64,000 nt of DNA. Origin: Lysinibacillus sphaericus OT4b.31 (GTDB lineage: Bacteria; Bacillota; Bacilli; Bacillales_A; Planococcaceae). Position numbers and translations under genes: made by a program. Position 1 is the stretch's first letter; every line of letters begins with the position of its first letter. This document shows positions 48,153-56,037 of this stretch, in pieces. The stretch is taken from contig NZ_KB933398.1 in NCBI RefSeq assembly GCF_000392615.1, forward strand, positions 3,943,851 to 4,007,850. Reading direction: 5' to 3'. The notes below the pieces were generated by a model. It searched no databases, was not told where the DNA came from, and was given only the letters and a program-made list of their open reading frames with translations.

Positions 48153-48860
48153 TTATAGACCACCTAGATACGCTGCTTTTACTTGTTCACTTTCTTGCAG
48201 TTCTTTTGCTGTACCAGCTAATACGATACGGCCAGTTTCTAGTACATATGCTCGATTCGCTACGGATAGCGCCATGTTCGCATTCTGCTCTACAAGAAGC
48301 ACTGTTGTACCTTCTTTGTTGACTTTTTCGATAATATTGAAGATATTTTTCACCATTAATGGCGCCAGCCCCATTGAAGGTTCATCCATTAATAGTAACT
48401 TCGGTTTTGCCATTAATGCTCGGCCCATCGCAAGCATCTGCTGCTCACCACCGGATAATGTCCCTGATTGCTGCTTACGACGCTCCTCAAGACGAGGAAA
48501 TAACTCGAATACATGATCCATATCCTTTTTAATACCCACTTTATCATTACGAAGATATGCCCCAAGCTCTAGGTTTTCTTCTACTGACATATTGGCAAAT
48601 ACACGGCGACCTTCTGGCACATGTGAAATACCTGATTTTACAATCGTTTGTGCAGCCTTTCCAGCAATAGAGAAGCCTTCATATTCGATGATGCCACCCT
48701 TTGGTTTTAGTAGGCCTGACAATGTTTTTAATAATGTACTTTTGCCAGCGCCATTGGCACCGATTAACGTTACAATTTCACCCTCGTTTACTTCTAAAGA
48801 GAGGCCCTTTAATGCTTGGATGTTTCCGTAGAATACATCAATATTTTGTACTTTTAGCAT
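48153..48860 (-). CDS. livF: Branched-chain amino acid ABC transporter ATP-binding protein LivF
   Basis: This 235-residue ATPase has Walker A GANGAGKST near residue 36, signature LSGGEQQML and Walker B LLLMDEPSMGLAPL; the MGLAP variant is diagnostic of LivF. It pairs with LivG to power leucine, isoleucine and valine uptake. Its ATG overlaps the livG stop codon (TAATG). It is the last gene of the operon. Confidence 0.95.
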   Translation of the reverse strand: MLKVQNIDVFYGNIQALKGLSLEVNEGEIVTLIGANGAGKSTLLKTLSGLLKPKGGIIEYEGFSIAGKAAQTIVKSGISHVPEGRRVFANMSVEENLELGAYLRNDKVGIKKDMDHVFELFPRLEERRKQQSGTLSGGEQQMLAMGRALMAKPKLLLMDEPSMGLAPLMVKNIFNIIEKVNKEGTTVLLVEQNANMALSVANRAYVLETGRIVLAGTAKELQESEQVKAAYLGGL

Positions 48861-49639
48861 TAGCTGATAACCTCCTCACCTAGGTAAGCTTCAATTACCT
48901 TTGGATTGTTGCGAATTTCTTCTGGTGTTCCGTCTGCAATTAATTGACCATGATCGAGTACGTAAATCCGTTCGCAAATTCCCATTACTAAGCTCATATC
49001 ATGCTCGATTAGCAGAATAGTTAAACCAAATTCTTTACGAATAAAAGCAATTAATTCCATTAAGTCGTGTGTTTCTTGTGGATTCATCCCTGCGGCTGGC
49101 TCATCCAGTAATAATAACTTCGGATTTGCTGCTAATGCACGCGCAATTTCTAGGCGGCGTTGCATCCCATACGGAAGGTTTTTTGCTAGCTCATCTTGAT
49201 AAATGTCTAAACCAAAGATTTTTAAGAACTCAAAAGATTGCTGCTCCATTGTTGCTTCACCTTTAAAGTGATTCGGCAAACGAAAAATTGAAGCCCACAT
49301 GGAGTGTTTAGCAAGTGAATGGTTCGCGACTTTTACATTATCTAAAACAGATAGTTCTTTAAATAGACGGATATTTTGGAACGTACGGCTGATTCCTTTT
49401 TGTGTTACTTGGTAAGGTGCAAGACCGTTTATCTTTTTACCGTCAAATGTAATCGTACCTTCAGTTGGCGTATACACCCCAGTTAGCATATTGAAGCTCG
49501 TCGTTTTACCAGCACCATTGGGGCCAATAAGACCAACTAATTCACCTTGATGTAGGTACATATTAACGCCCTGTACTGCCTTTAAACCACCAAATTGAAT
49601 GCCCATATTTTCCACGTTGATAAGAAGGTTGCCAGTCAT
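48860..49639 (-). CDS. livG: Branched-chain amino acid ABC transporter ATP-binding protein LivG
   Basis: This 259-residue ATPase has Walker A GPNGAGKTT near residue 40, a LivG-type signature region (LPYGMQRRLEIARAL) and Walker B LLLLDEPAAGMNPQE; the AAGMNP motif marks LivG. It ends with the LivG-type IRNNPKVIEAYLGEE. It overlaps both neighbours by one nt, implying tightly coupled translation. Confidence 0.95.
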   Translation of the reverse strand: MTGNLLINVENMGIQFGGLKAVQGVNMYLHQGELVGLIGPNGAGKTTSFNMLTGVYTPTEGTITFDGKKINGLAPYQVTQKGISRTFQNIRLFKELSVLDNVKVANHSLAKHSMWASIFRLPNHFKGEATMEQQSFEFLKIFGLDIYQDELAKNLPYGMQRRLEIARALAANPKLLLLDEPAAGMNPQETHDLMELIAFIRKEFGLTILLIEHDMSLVMGICERIYVLDHGQLIADGTPEEIRNNPKVIEAYLGEEVIS

Positions 49640-50574
49640 TATTTTGTACCTCCTTTTTTACCAAACTTGAATAAGTCCGTAATTTCTTTTGTCCCCATTA
49701 ACCCCTTTGGACGATATAGCATTACGATTATAAGTACCAAACTGTAAATAATCATCCGTGTTTCGGGGAAATTCGCTAGATATGTTGAAACAACCGTCAA
49801 GAATATTGCCGCGATTACAGAACCTGAAAGACTTCCTAAACCACCAAGTACCACGTAAATTAAAATATCAAATGATTTTAAGAAACCGAAAGTTGTCGGT
49901 TGAATAATGTAGAAATTATGTGCGAAAATGGCCCCGGCAAGACCCGCAAAGAATGAACCAATCGCAAACGCCACAACTTTATAGTATGTTGTGTTAATAC
50001 CCATTGCATCTGCAGCAATTTCGTCTTCACGAATTGAGATACACGCACGACCATGACGTGAATTTGTGAAGTTTGCGATAACTACAATTGTTAACACCAC
50101 ACCTACGAACGCATAAGTCCAAGTCGATAAATACTTAACCTGCATACCCGCTGCGCCACCAACATAGTCCGTATTTAAAAATACAATACGTATAATTTCC
50201 GCGAACCCAAGCGTTGCAATGGCTAAATAGTCCCCTTTTAAACGCAACGTTGGGATACCTACTATTAAACCAGCTACAGCTGCTGCAAGAGCCCCCAAGA
50301 AAATGGCTAATGGGAACGGTAGCATTAGCTTCGTTGTAATGATAGCTGAAATATAGGCACCAACTGCTAAGAACCCGGCATGCCCAATCGAGAATTGGCC
50401 AGTAATACCAATTACGATGTGCAAGCTGACTGCAAGCATGATGTTAATACACATTGTAATTAACATATTTTTGTAATACATATCAATTGTTCCTGTTGTA
50501 ATAAGCGCCTGAACAACTGCATAGATGACTAGCGCTAATACAGCATAGCCCCAGAAAATTTTAGACTTTTTCAT
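49639..50574 (-). CDS. livM: Branched-chain amino acid ABC transporter permease LivM
   Basis: This 311-residue permease has about eight or nine hydrophobic segments and the LivM signature GQFSIGHAGFLAVGAY near residue 60, with the cytoplasmic coupling loop RHGRACISIREDEIAADAMGI near residue 185. It forms the channel with LivH. It starts 13 nt after livH. Confidence 0.95.
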   Translation of the reverse strand: MKKSKIFWGYAVLALVIYAVVQALITTGTIDMYYKNMLITMCINIMLAVSLHIVIGITGQFSIGHAGFLAVGAYISAIITTKLMLPFPLAIFLGALAAAVAGLIVGIPTLRLKGDYLAIATLGFAEIIRIVFLNTDYVGGAAGMQVKYLSTWTYAFVGVVLTIVVIANFTNSRHGRACISIREDEIAADAMGINTTYYKVVAFAIGSFFAGLAGAIFAHNFYIIQPTTFGFLKSFDILIYVVLGGLGSLSGSVIAAIFLTVVSTYLANFPETRMIIYSLVLIIVMLYRPKGLMGTKEITDLFKFGKKGGTK

Positions 50575-50587
50575 AATTACCGCTCAC

Positions 50588-51463
50588 CTACACTTTCTCG
50601 CGGGCGTTTTTACCAAAGATACCCGATGGTCTGAAGATTAAGATTAAAATTAAGATAACGAATGCCGCAGCATCGCGCCATAAAGAGTACCCAAGTGCAC
50701 TTACCATGGATTCCACAACACCTAGTAGCATGCCGCCAACCATCGCTCCTGGAATAATACCAATACCCCCAAGAACCGCTGCAATGAATGCCTTAACCCC
50801 TGGAATAACACCCATTAAAGGATCAATTTTTGTATAGTACACACCGAAGATAACGCCCGCGGCACCTGCTAACGCTGAACCAATTGCAAATGTCGCCGAA
50901 ATTGTATTATCTACGTTAATGCCCATTAGGCGGGCTGCATCAGCATCATGTGATACTGCACGCATCGCCTTGCCGATTTTTGTTTTATGTACGATGAATT
51001 GTAAAAGAATCATCAGTACGACAGCGACAGATAAAATTAAAATTGAGGTACTGCTAATTTGAACACCAAAGACATCAAATGTTCTATTTTTAAATACTTC
51101 AGGATAAGCCGCTGGTTGGGCGCCTCTGAAGAAAATGGTTGTATATTCGATTAATAGCGAAACACCGATTGCTGTTATCAATGCAGCAATGCGTGTTGCA
51201 TTTCGTAAACGCTTGTAAGCAATACGTTCAATTAACACACCAAAGATTGCGCAAACTGCCATTGCCAATAATAATGCTGGGAAGAAGCCAAGCTCCCATT
51301 TAGCAATTGCATAAAAGCCAATAAATGCCCCAATCATGAAAACATCACCGTGGGCAAAGTTAATTAGCTTAATAATACCGTATACCATCGTATACCCTAA
51401 CGCTATTAACGCGTAGATACTACCTAGTGAAATCCCATTCACAAGTTGCTGTATCCATTCCAT
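50588..51463 (-). CDS. livH: Branched-chain amino acid ABC transporter permease LivH
   Basis: This 291-residue permease has the N-terminal LivH signature NGISLGSIYALIALGYTMVYGI, then LINFAHGDVFMIGAF, and the coupling segment TKIGKAMRAVSHDADAARLMGI. About eight hydrophobic segments are visible. It lies 208 nt after livJ, beyond a terminator that probably lowers its expression relative to the binding protein. Confidence 0.95.
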   Translation of the reverse strand: MEWIQQLVNGISLGSIYALIALGYTMVYGIIKLINFAHGDVFMIGAFIGFYAIAKWELGFFPALLLAMAVCAIFGVLIERIAYKRLRNATRIAALITAIGVSLLIEYTTIFFRGAQPAAYPEVFKNRTFDVFGVQISSTSILILSVAVVLMILLQFIVHKTKIGKAMRAVSHDADAARLMGINVDNTISATFAIGSALAGAAGVIFGVYYTKIDPLMGVIPGVKAFIAAVLGGIGIIPGAMVGGMLLGVVESMVSALGYSLWRDAAAFVILILILIFRPSGIFGKNAREKV

Positions 51464-51627
51464 GAGCGTTCACTCCTTTATAATTTATTAAGCAATGCAA
51501 AAACGGGACGCATTTCTACATAATTTAGTGAATGCAGAAAAACCTGTGCCCCTTCGTAAACAGTTATTTCCGATTCCTTATGCTAGAATCTATGCTTTTT
51601 TCTATACGTCTAGTTGTCTATAAAACA

Positions 51628-51659
51628 GAAAAAGGGAAGACGAGTTTGCCCGCCTCCCC
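51628..51659 (-). terminator. Partial terminator between livJ and livH
   Basis: A 9-bp stem with two G-U pairs (51634-51642 with 51651-51659) is followed on the minus strand by TTTTTCTG. Such a site would keep the binding protein more abundant than the membrane components. Confidence 0.75.
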
Positions 51660-51671
51660 CCTTGCCAAAAG

Positions 51672-52874
51672 TTAAGGATTTACTTTAGAGTTGAACACTT
51701 GTTTACCGTCTTTAAATTCAAGAACTGTTGCTGTTTTAATTGGGTTATGATTTTCGTCAACTGAGAATGTACCTGTTACTAAAGAAAGATCTTTTGTTCC
51801 AGCTAATTCATTTTTAATGGCTTCGCCGTCAGTAGAACCTGCGCGTTTGATGGCATCTGCAATGTAATAAATAGTGTCATAGCCAAGTGCATTAAATGCA
51901 TCTGGTGCTTTGTCGCTGTTTGCTGACTTAAACGCTTTTACGAAATCTTGAATTTTTTTATCTGGATCTTCCGCAGAGTAATGGTTTGTGATGAACGTAT
52001 TATTAAGCGCATCAGCACCCGCTAACTCTATTAGAGTTGGTGAATCCCAACCATCAGCCCCCATAAGCGGCACGGTAATACCCATTTCACGTGCTTGCTT
52101 TACAATCAAACCAACCTCTTCATAGTATCCAGGGATAAATATGAAATCAGGGTTCGTTGCTTTAATATTTGTTAATTGTGTACGGAAGTCCGTATCTTTT
52201 GCCACATAAGCTTCCTCTTTTACAACAGTACCGCCATTTTTAGTGATTGTTTCTTTAAATGACTTCGCTAAACCTTTTGCATAGTCAGAAGCATTATCAG
52301 CAAAAATAGCTACATTTTTCGCATCAAGTTCACCAGCAGCAAAGTTAGCGGCTACAATCCCTTGGAATGGGTCAATGAAGCATGTACGGAATGCATATTC
52401 ATTTACGCTACCATCATCATTTACTGTGATATTTGGTGCCGTACCTGATCCTGTAACGATAGGAATTTTGTTATCATTAGCAATTTGCACCGTTGCTACT
52501 GTGTTACCAGAAGTTGCTGGCGCTAGCATCGCTACAACTTTATCTTGTGTTGCTAGTTTAATAGCAGCGGCAGTTGCCTCAGAGTTTTCTGATTTGTTAT
52601 CTACTTTAATAAGTTCGATTTTCTTACCATCGATACCACCAGCTTCGTTAATTTCTTTAACTGCAAGCTCAGCTCCTACACCAATTGAAGAACCGTAAGA
52701 TGCTACGTTGCCCGAAAGTTCTAAATTGGCACCAATTTTGATCGTATCGCTGTCAGATGAACTGCCTCCTGAACTTGAATCGTCTCCAGCACCGCAACCA
52801 GCAAGTACGCCACCAAGAAGTGAAGAAGCGACTAGAAGTGAACCGAACTTTTTAAGCTTTTTGTTCTCTTTCAT
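51672..52874 (-). CDS. livJ: Branched-chain amino acid-binding lipoprotein LivJ
   Basis: This 400-residue periplasmic-binding-type protein has a lipoprotein signal (LVASSLLGGVLAGC, lipid Cys near residue 27), a Ser/Gly/Asp-rich linker, and a two-lobed domain starting DTIKIGANLELSGNVASYG. The leucine-site pattern with MLAPATSGNT and GSGTAPN is family-like. It captures branched-chain amino acids outside the membrane for LivHMGF. The ATG follows GGGGGAATTAATT. Its promoter overlaps a CodY-like box. Confidence 0.95.
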   Translation of the reverse strand: MKENKKLKKFGSLLVASSLLGGVLAGCGAGDDSSSGGSSSDSDTIKIGANLELSGNVASYGSSIGVGAELAVKEINEAGGIDGKKIELIKVDNKSENSEATAAAIKLATQDKVVAMLAPATSGNTVATVQIANDNKIPIVTGSGTAPNITVNDDGSVNEYAFRTCFIDPFQGIVAANFAAGELDAKNVAIFADNASDYAKGLAKSFKETITKNGGTVVKEEAYVAKDTDFRTQLTNIKATNPDFIFIPGYYEEVGLIVKQAREMGITVPLMGADGWDSPTLIELAGADALNNTFITNHYSAEDPDKKIQDFVKAFKSANSDKAPDAFNALGYDTIYYIADAIKRAGSTDGEAIKNELAGTKDLSLVTGTFSVDENHNPIKTATVLEFKDGKQVFNSKVNP

Positions 52875-52907
52875 AATTAATTCCCCCTGAAAATTCTAAA
52901 ATATTAG

Positions 52908-52948
52908 ATATTTCTGATAATTATAAACAATTAAATGCATTTCCTCAA
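52908..52948 (-). promoter_or_regulatory. livJ promoter with overlapping CodY-like box
   Basis: On the minus strand TTGAGG (52948-52943) is followed after 17 nt by TATAAT (52925-52920). AATTATCAGAAATAT (52922-52908) matches the CodY consensus AATTTTCWGAAAATT at 12 of 15 positions and overlaps the -10 and start site, a layout expected for repression when branched-chain amino acids are plentiful. Confidence 0.65.
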
Positions 52949-53315
52949 TAGCAAAAATAATTATTTATAACTATCTATTTTTGAAACCAAATATTATTCA
53001 TTTAAGCCTTTTACATTGTAAAACATTCTTTATATTTAGTCTAGAGTGATTTTTCAGTATAATTAGTTTTTTGAGAATTATCTATTAATTGTTGGGTGAA
53101 ATTAGTATAAAACAATCATTTAAATTAATTAAATTTCCTAAAGGTTAAATAAAAAATCCATCTTTTTTTTAAAAATTGCTTGTTCTACAATTAGAAAAAC
53201 CTCTTGAATATAAAATAACTTTCATTTTGGAAATACTAACAGCCAACTCATAATAGAAAATGGACTTATGTATTTTTATTTCCGGGAAAATAAAAATGTG
53301 TGCTCAATGTCACGC
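52949..53315. other. AT-rich spacer between livJ and proS promoters
   Basis: About 370 nt of very AT-rich sequence without a credible ORF, RNA motif or clear repeat. It separates the divergent livJ and proS transcription units. Confidence 0.5.
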
Positions 53316-53344
53316 TTGTATTATTTTGTATGCTTTGTTAAAAT
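53316..53344 (+). promoter_or_regulatory. Probable promoter of the proline T-box
   Basis: TTGTAT (53316-53321), 17 nt, TAAAAT (53339-53344), just ahead of the T-box leader. Confidence 0.55.
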
Positions 53345-53364
53345 ATTAAAAATATATTTCGATG

Positions 53365-53600
53365 ATGTGACCAAGTAAGTAAAGGAAGTGTTACAGAGAG
53401 TATAGTAATTGCTGAGAGCTATACCACCGATTCTTTACCGAAACCTACCACGGAGAAGTTATGAAAACATAACCGGTTCGTTTCCGTTACAAAACGCTAG
53501 AGAGTTTTATTTATTTTATAAAACTAAAAATAGGTGGTACCACGTTTGCTAAAGCATAAAGACGTCCTTAGTTAGAAGGATAGCTTTGTGCTTTTTTATT
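53365..53600 (+). ncRNA. Proline T-box leader of proS
   Basis: The T-box core TAGGTGGTACCACG lies at 53531-53544; its UGGU fits the ACCA end of tRNA-Pro (discriminator A). The specifier context GAAA-CCT-ACC holds a Pro codon. A terminator (AAAGCATAAAG at 53551 pairing with CTTTGTGCTTT near 53584, inner TCCTT/AAGGA) ends in a run of T. Uncharged tRNA-Pro should switch on proS. Confidence 0.92.
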
Positions 53601-53632
53601 TTACATTTATCAATAACTAAGGAGGAGCAATT

Positions 53633-55069
53633 ATGACGATTCAGCAAAATGAGTTTACAAAATGGTATATAGAAACAATTCAAAATGCAGATTTAATGGA
53701 CTATACACCAGTGAGAGGATGTATTGCATTTAAACCTGATGGCTATGAAATTTGGGAGCATATTCAAGCAGAAATGGATTATCATTTTAAAGAAACTGGA
53801 CATCGAAATGCGTATTTTCCAATGCTAATTCCAGAATCATTTTTTCAAAAAGAAAAGGATCATATAGAAGGTTTTTCACCTGAATTACCTTGGGTTACTG
53901 AAGCCGCTGGAGAACAATTAGAAGAGCGCTTAGCATTGCGTCCAACTTCTGAAACAATGATAGGTTATTTGTATTCAAATTGGATTAAAAGTTATCGCGA
54001 TTTACCACTGTTACTTAATCAATGGGCGAACGTTTTTCGCTGGGAGAAGAAAACCTTACCTTTTATTCGTACTTCAGAATTTTTATGGCAAGAAGGGCAT
54101 ACAGCTCATGCAGAGGAAGAAGAAGCGCGGCATGAAACGTTGCAAATGCTAAATATTTATAAAAAAGTAGTAGAAGATTTACTAGCTATTCCTGTACTTG
54201 ATGGAACAAAAACAGAATCAGAGCGCTTTGCAGGCGCAATTGATACATTTTCAATTGAAGCGATGATGAAAGATGGAAAAGCTGTACAAGCAGGGACATC
54301 CCATTATCTTGGCACAAAATTTGCCGAGGCATTTGATATAAAATATTTAAATAAAAACAACCAACATGAATATGTTCACACTACTTCTTGGGGCACATCT
54401 ACTCGCTTAATAGGCTCTGTTATTATGGTACACGGGGATGAACGAGGTCTGGTATTACCACCTAAAATTGCTCCAACCCAAGTCGTTTTAATTCCAGTTG
54501 GTCCATTTAAAAAGCATCCTGAGATACTAGAGAAGTTAGAGGACATATACAAGGTATTAAAAGCTAAAGGAATTCGTGTAAAATTAGATGATTCCGATTT
54601 AACACCAGGGTTCAAATTTAATAAATGGGAACAAAAAGGGGCATCACTTCGCATAGAATTTGGTCCTCGTGATTTTCAAAACCATCAAGTAGTAGTAAAG
54701 CTTCGTGATGAAGAAGAAAAAATAACAGTTGAGCTTGATCGATTAAATGATGTCATTGAGGAAGAATTAAATGTGATGCAAAAGCGCCTACTCGAAAAGG
54801 CCCGACAATTTCGAGATGCTAATTCACATATAACAATTGATTCACTACAACAGTTACAAGATCATATTACAAATAGTAAAGCCAATAAAAATATTCCTGG
54901 GTGGATTTTGGCTGGATGGTGTGGTAAAAATATTTGTGAACAAAAAGTAAAAGATGAAACAAAATTTACATCTCGAAATATTCCATTTAATCCTCCAATA
55001 AAAAAGTCGAATTGTATTTATTGCGGAAACGAGGCAAAACACACAGTTTGGTTTGCTCGCGCATACTAA
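53633..55069 (+). CDS. proS: Prolyl-tRNA synthetase, archaeal/eukaryotic type
   Basis: This 478-residue class II synthetase is of the short type without the bacterial editing insertion. Motif 2 (FRWEKKTLPFIRTSEFLWQEGHTAH) and motif 3 (GDERGLVLPPKIAP) flank the active site. An anticodon-binding domain and a C-terminal domain with CxxC zinc-site residues (CIYCGNEAKH) follow. It ends in a terminal Tyr (ARAY), as archaeal and Thermus-type enzymes do. Bacilli normally use the bacterial-type ProRS, so this may be a second, starvation-induced copy as in the Bacillus cereus group. The ribosome site is AAGGAGGAGC. Confidence 0.95.
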   Translation: MTIQQNEFTKWYIETIQNADLMDYTPVRGCIAFKPDGYEIWEHIQAEMDYHFKETGHRNAYFPMLIPESFFQKEKDHIEGFSPELPWVTEAAGEQLEERLALRPTSETMIGYLYSNWIKSYRDLPLLLNQWANVFRWEKKTLPFIRTSEFLWQEGHTAHAEEEEARHETLQMLNIYKKVVEDLLAIPVLDGTKTESERFAGAIDTFSIEAMMKDGKAVQAGTSHYLGTKFAEAFDIKYLNKNNQHEYVHTTSWGTSTRLIGSVIMVHGDERGLVLPPKIAPTQVVLIPVGPFKKHPEILEKLEDIYKVLKAKGIRVKLDDSDLTPGFKFNKWEQKGASLRIEFGPRDFQNHQVVVKLRDEEEKITVELDRLNDVIEEELNVMQKRLLEKARQFRDANSHITIDSLQQLQDHITNSKANKNIPGWILAGWCGKNICEQKVKDETKFTSRNIPFNPPIKKSNCIYCGNEAKHTVWFARAY

Positions 55070-55104
55070 ACATCATAGAATTAGCATAATTTCACTAATT
55101 TTTA

Positions 55105-55139
55105 TCCCTCCAGCTACAATCTTAGCTAGAGGGATTTTT
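55105..55139 (+). terminator. Terminator after proS
   Basis: A 12-nt interrupted stem (55105-55116 with 55123-55134, one mismatch) and 6-nt loop is followed by TTTTT. Confidence 0.8.
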
Positions 55140-55309
55140 CATAATAAGAAGTAAGAGTAAATTTGTACGCCGCTATTACATACATTGTCCAACCTCCCTA
55201 AAAATATCTTCATATGTCACATAACGCACCAGAACGATTGTGAAACAGATAATTCTTATATTGAACTAGGTGAAGCTTATCCACCTTCCTGTCATTGACA
55301 CACAACACT

Positions 55310-55352
55310 AAAAAGCTTGGAGATGGGATCGTAGGCACACTCTAAGCTTTTT
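55310..55352 (-). terminator. Terminator of the second methyltransferase gene
   Basis: A 9-bp stem (55310-55318 with 55344-55352), supported by an inner GAG/CTC pair, overlaps the stop codon of the minus-strand gene and is followed by TTTTTAGTG. Confidence 0.6.
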
Positions 55353-55944
55353 TCAATGCAAAAACGCAAAGTCGTTCATTGACATTTGTTTCATTTTCTA
55401 GATGGACCTCGTGGAGTAATTCAAAAGGGGTACCCTGGTGTAAAAATTGTAAATAATCATAGGGTGGATAATATAAAATAATATGAATTTCACGCCTATT
55501 CCGTTCATACGATTCCCATATATTGTGAATGACTGTACAAAAAATATTGATGGAAAACGGGTTAAAAAAGAAAAACACATTGTCTTTTGGTTTAATAGGG
55601 TATGCCTCTGCAATTGAATGAACAAAGGAAATAGAAGCTCGCGGACCCTTTCTTTTGCGGTAGCTTTCCTTATTGTGCTCCGCTTCTGCATAAAAACCTG
55701 CATCCATTTCGATACCTACCGTTGGAATATGGAACTTATCGTTAATATAAATAGGGACACGCCCTTTTCCACATCCTATATCGATAAATACTGGATTTTT
55801 AGGTAACTCATACTGCTGAAATAGTTGGTCAAGTCCTGTATATGGGGTAGGTTCATAGCGATGGTAATGGGCAAGTTTTGGAAAACCATATTGATCGCCT
55901 ACCGTATTAATATGCAAATATTTATCAAATTGTTGATCATTCAT
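55342..55944 (-). CDS. Class I SAM-dependent methyltransferase
   Basis: This 200-residue protein has motif I VFIDIGCGKGRVPIY near residue 52, an acidic ribose-site position in TVGIEMDAGFYA, and FFFFNPFS in the place of the catalytic (D/N)PP(F/Y) motif. The layout is similar to DOT1-like or small protein/RNA methyltransferases, but the substrate is unknown. It is monocistronic, between the proS terminator and the CotH operon terminator. Confidence 0.8.
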   Translation of the reverse strand: MNDQQFDKYLHINTVGDQYGFPKLAHYHRYEPTPYTGLDQLFQQYELPKNPVFIDIGCGKGRVPIYINDKFHIPTVGIEMDAGFYAEAEHNKESYRKRKGPRASISFVHSIAEAYPIKPKDNVFFFFNPFSINIFCTVIHNIWESYERNRREIHIILYYPPYDYLQFLHQGTPFELLHEVHLENETNVNERLCVFALKKA

Positions 55945-56000
55945 AACTTTGTAGGACTCCCTCGAAAAATGAATGCTTTATTTTAGCATGTGAAGCGCTA

Positions 56001-56032
56001 AAAACCATACCCTAAAGTTTCGGATATGGTTT
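56001..56032 (-). terminator. Terminator of the prsA-like/VTC/DUF4956/CotH operon
   Basis: An 8-bp stem (56002-56009 with 56025-56032) just behind the CotH gene, followed on the minus strand by a short TTTT stretch. Confidence 0.65.
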
Positions 56033-56037
56033 ATTTT

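Noticed and set aside
47944..48516. Plus-strand open frame of 190 codons across the 21-bp repeat and livF
   Set aside because: Most of it is antisense to livF and it crosses the liv operon terminator; no ribosome site.
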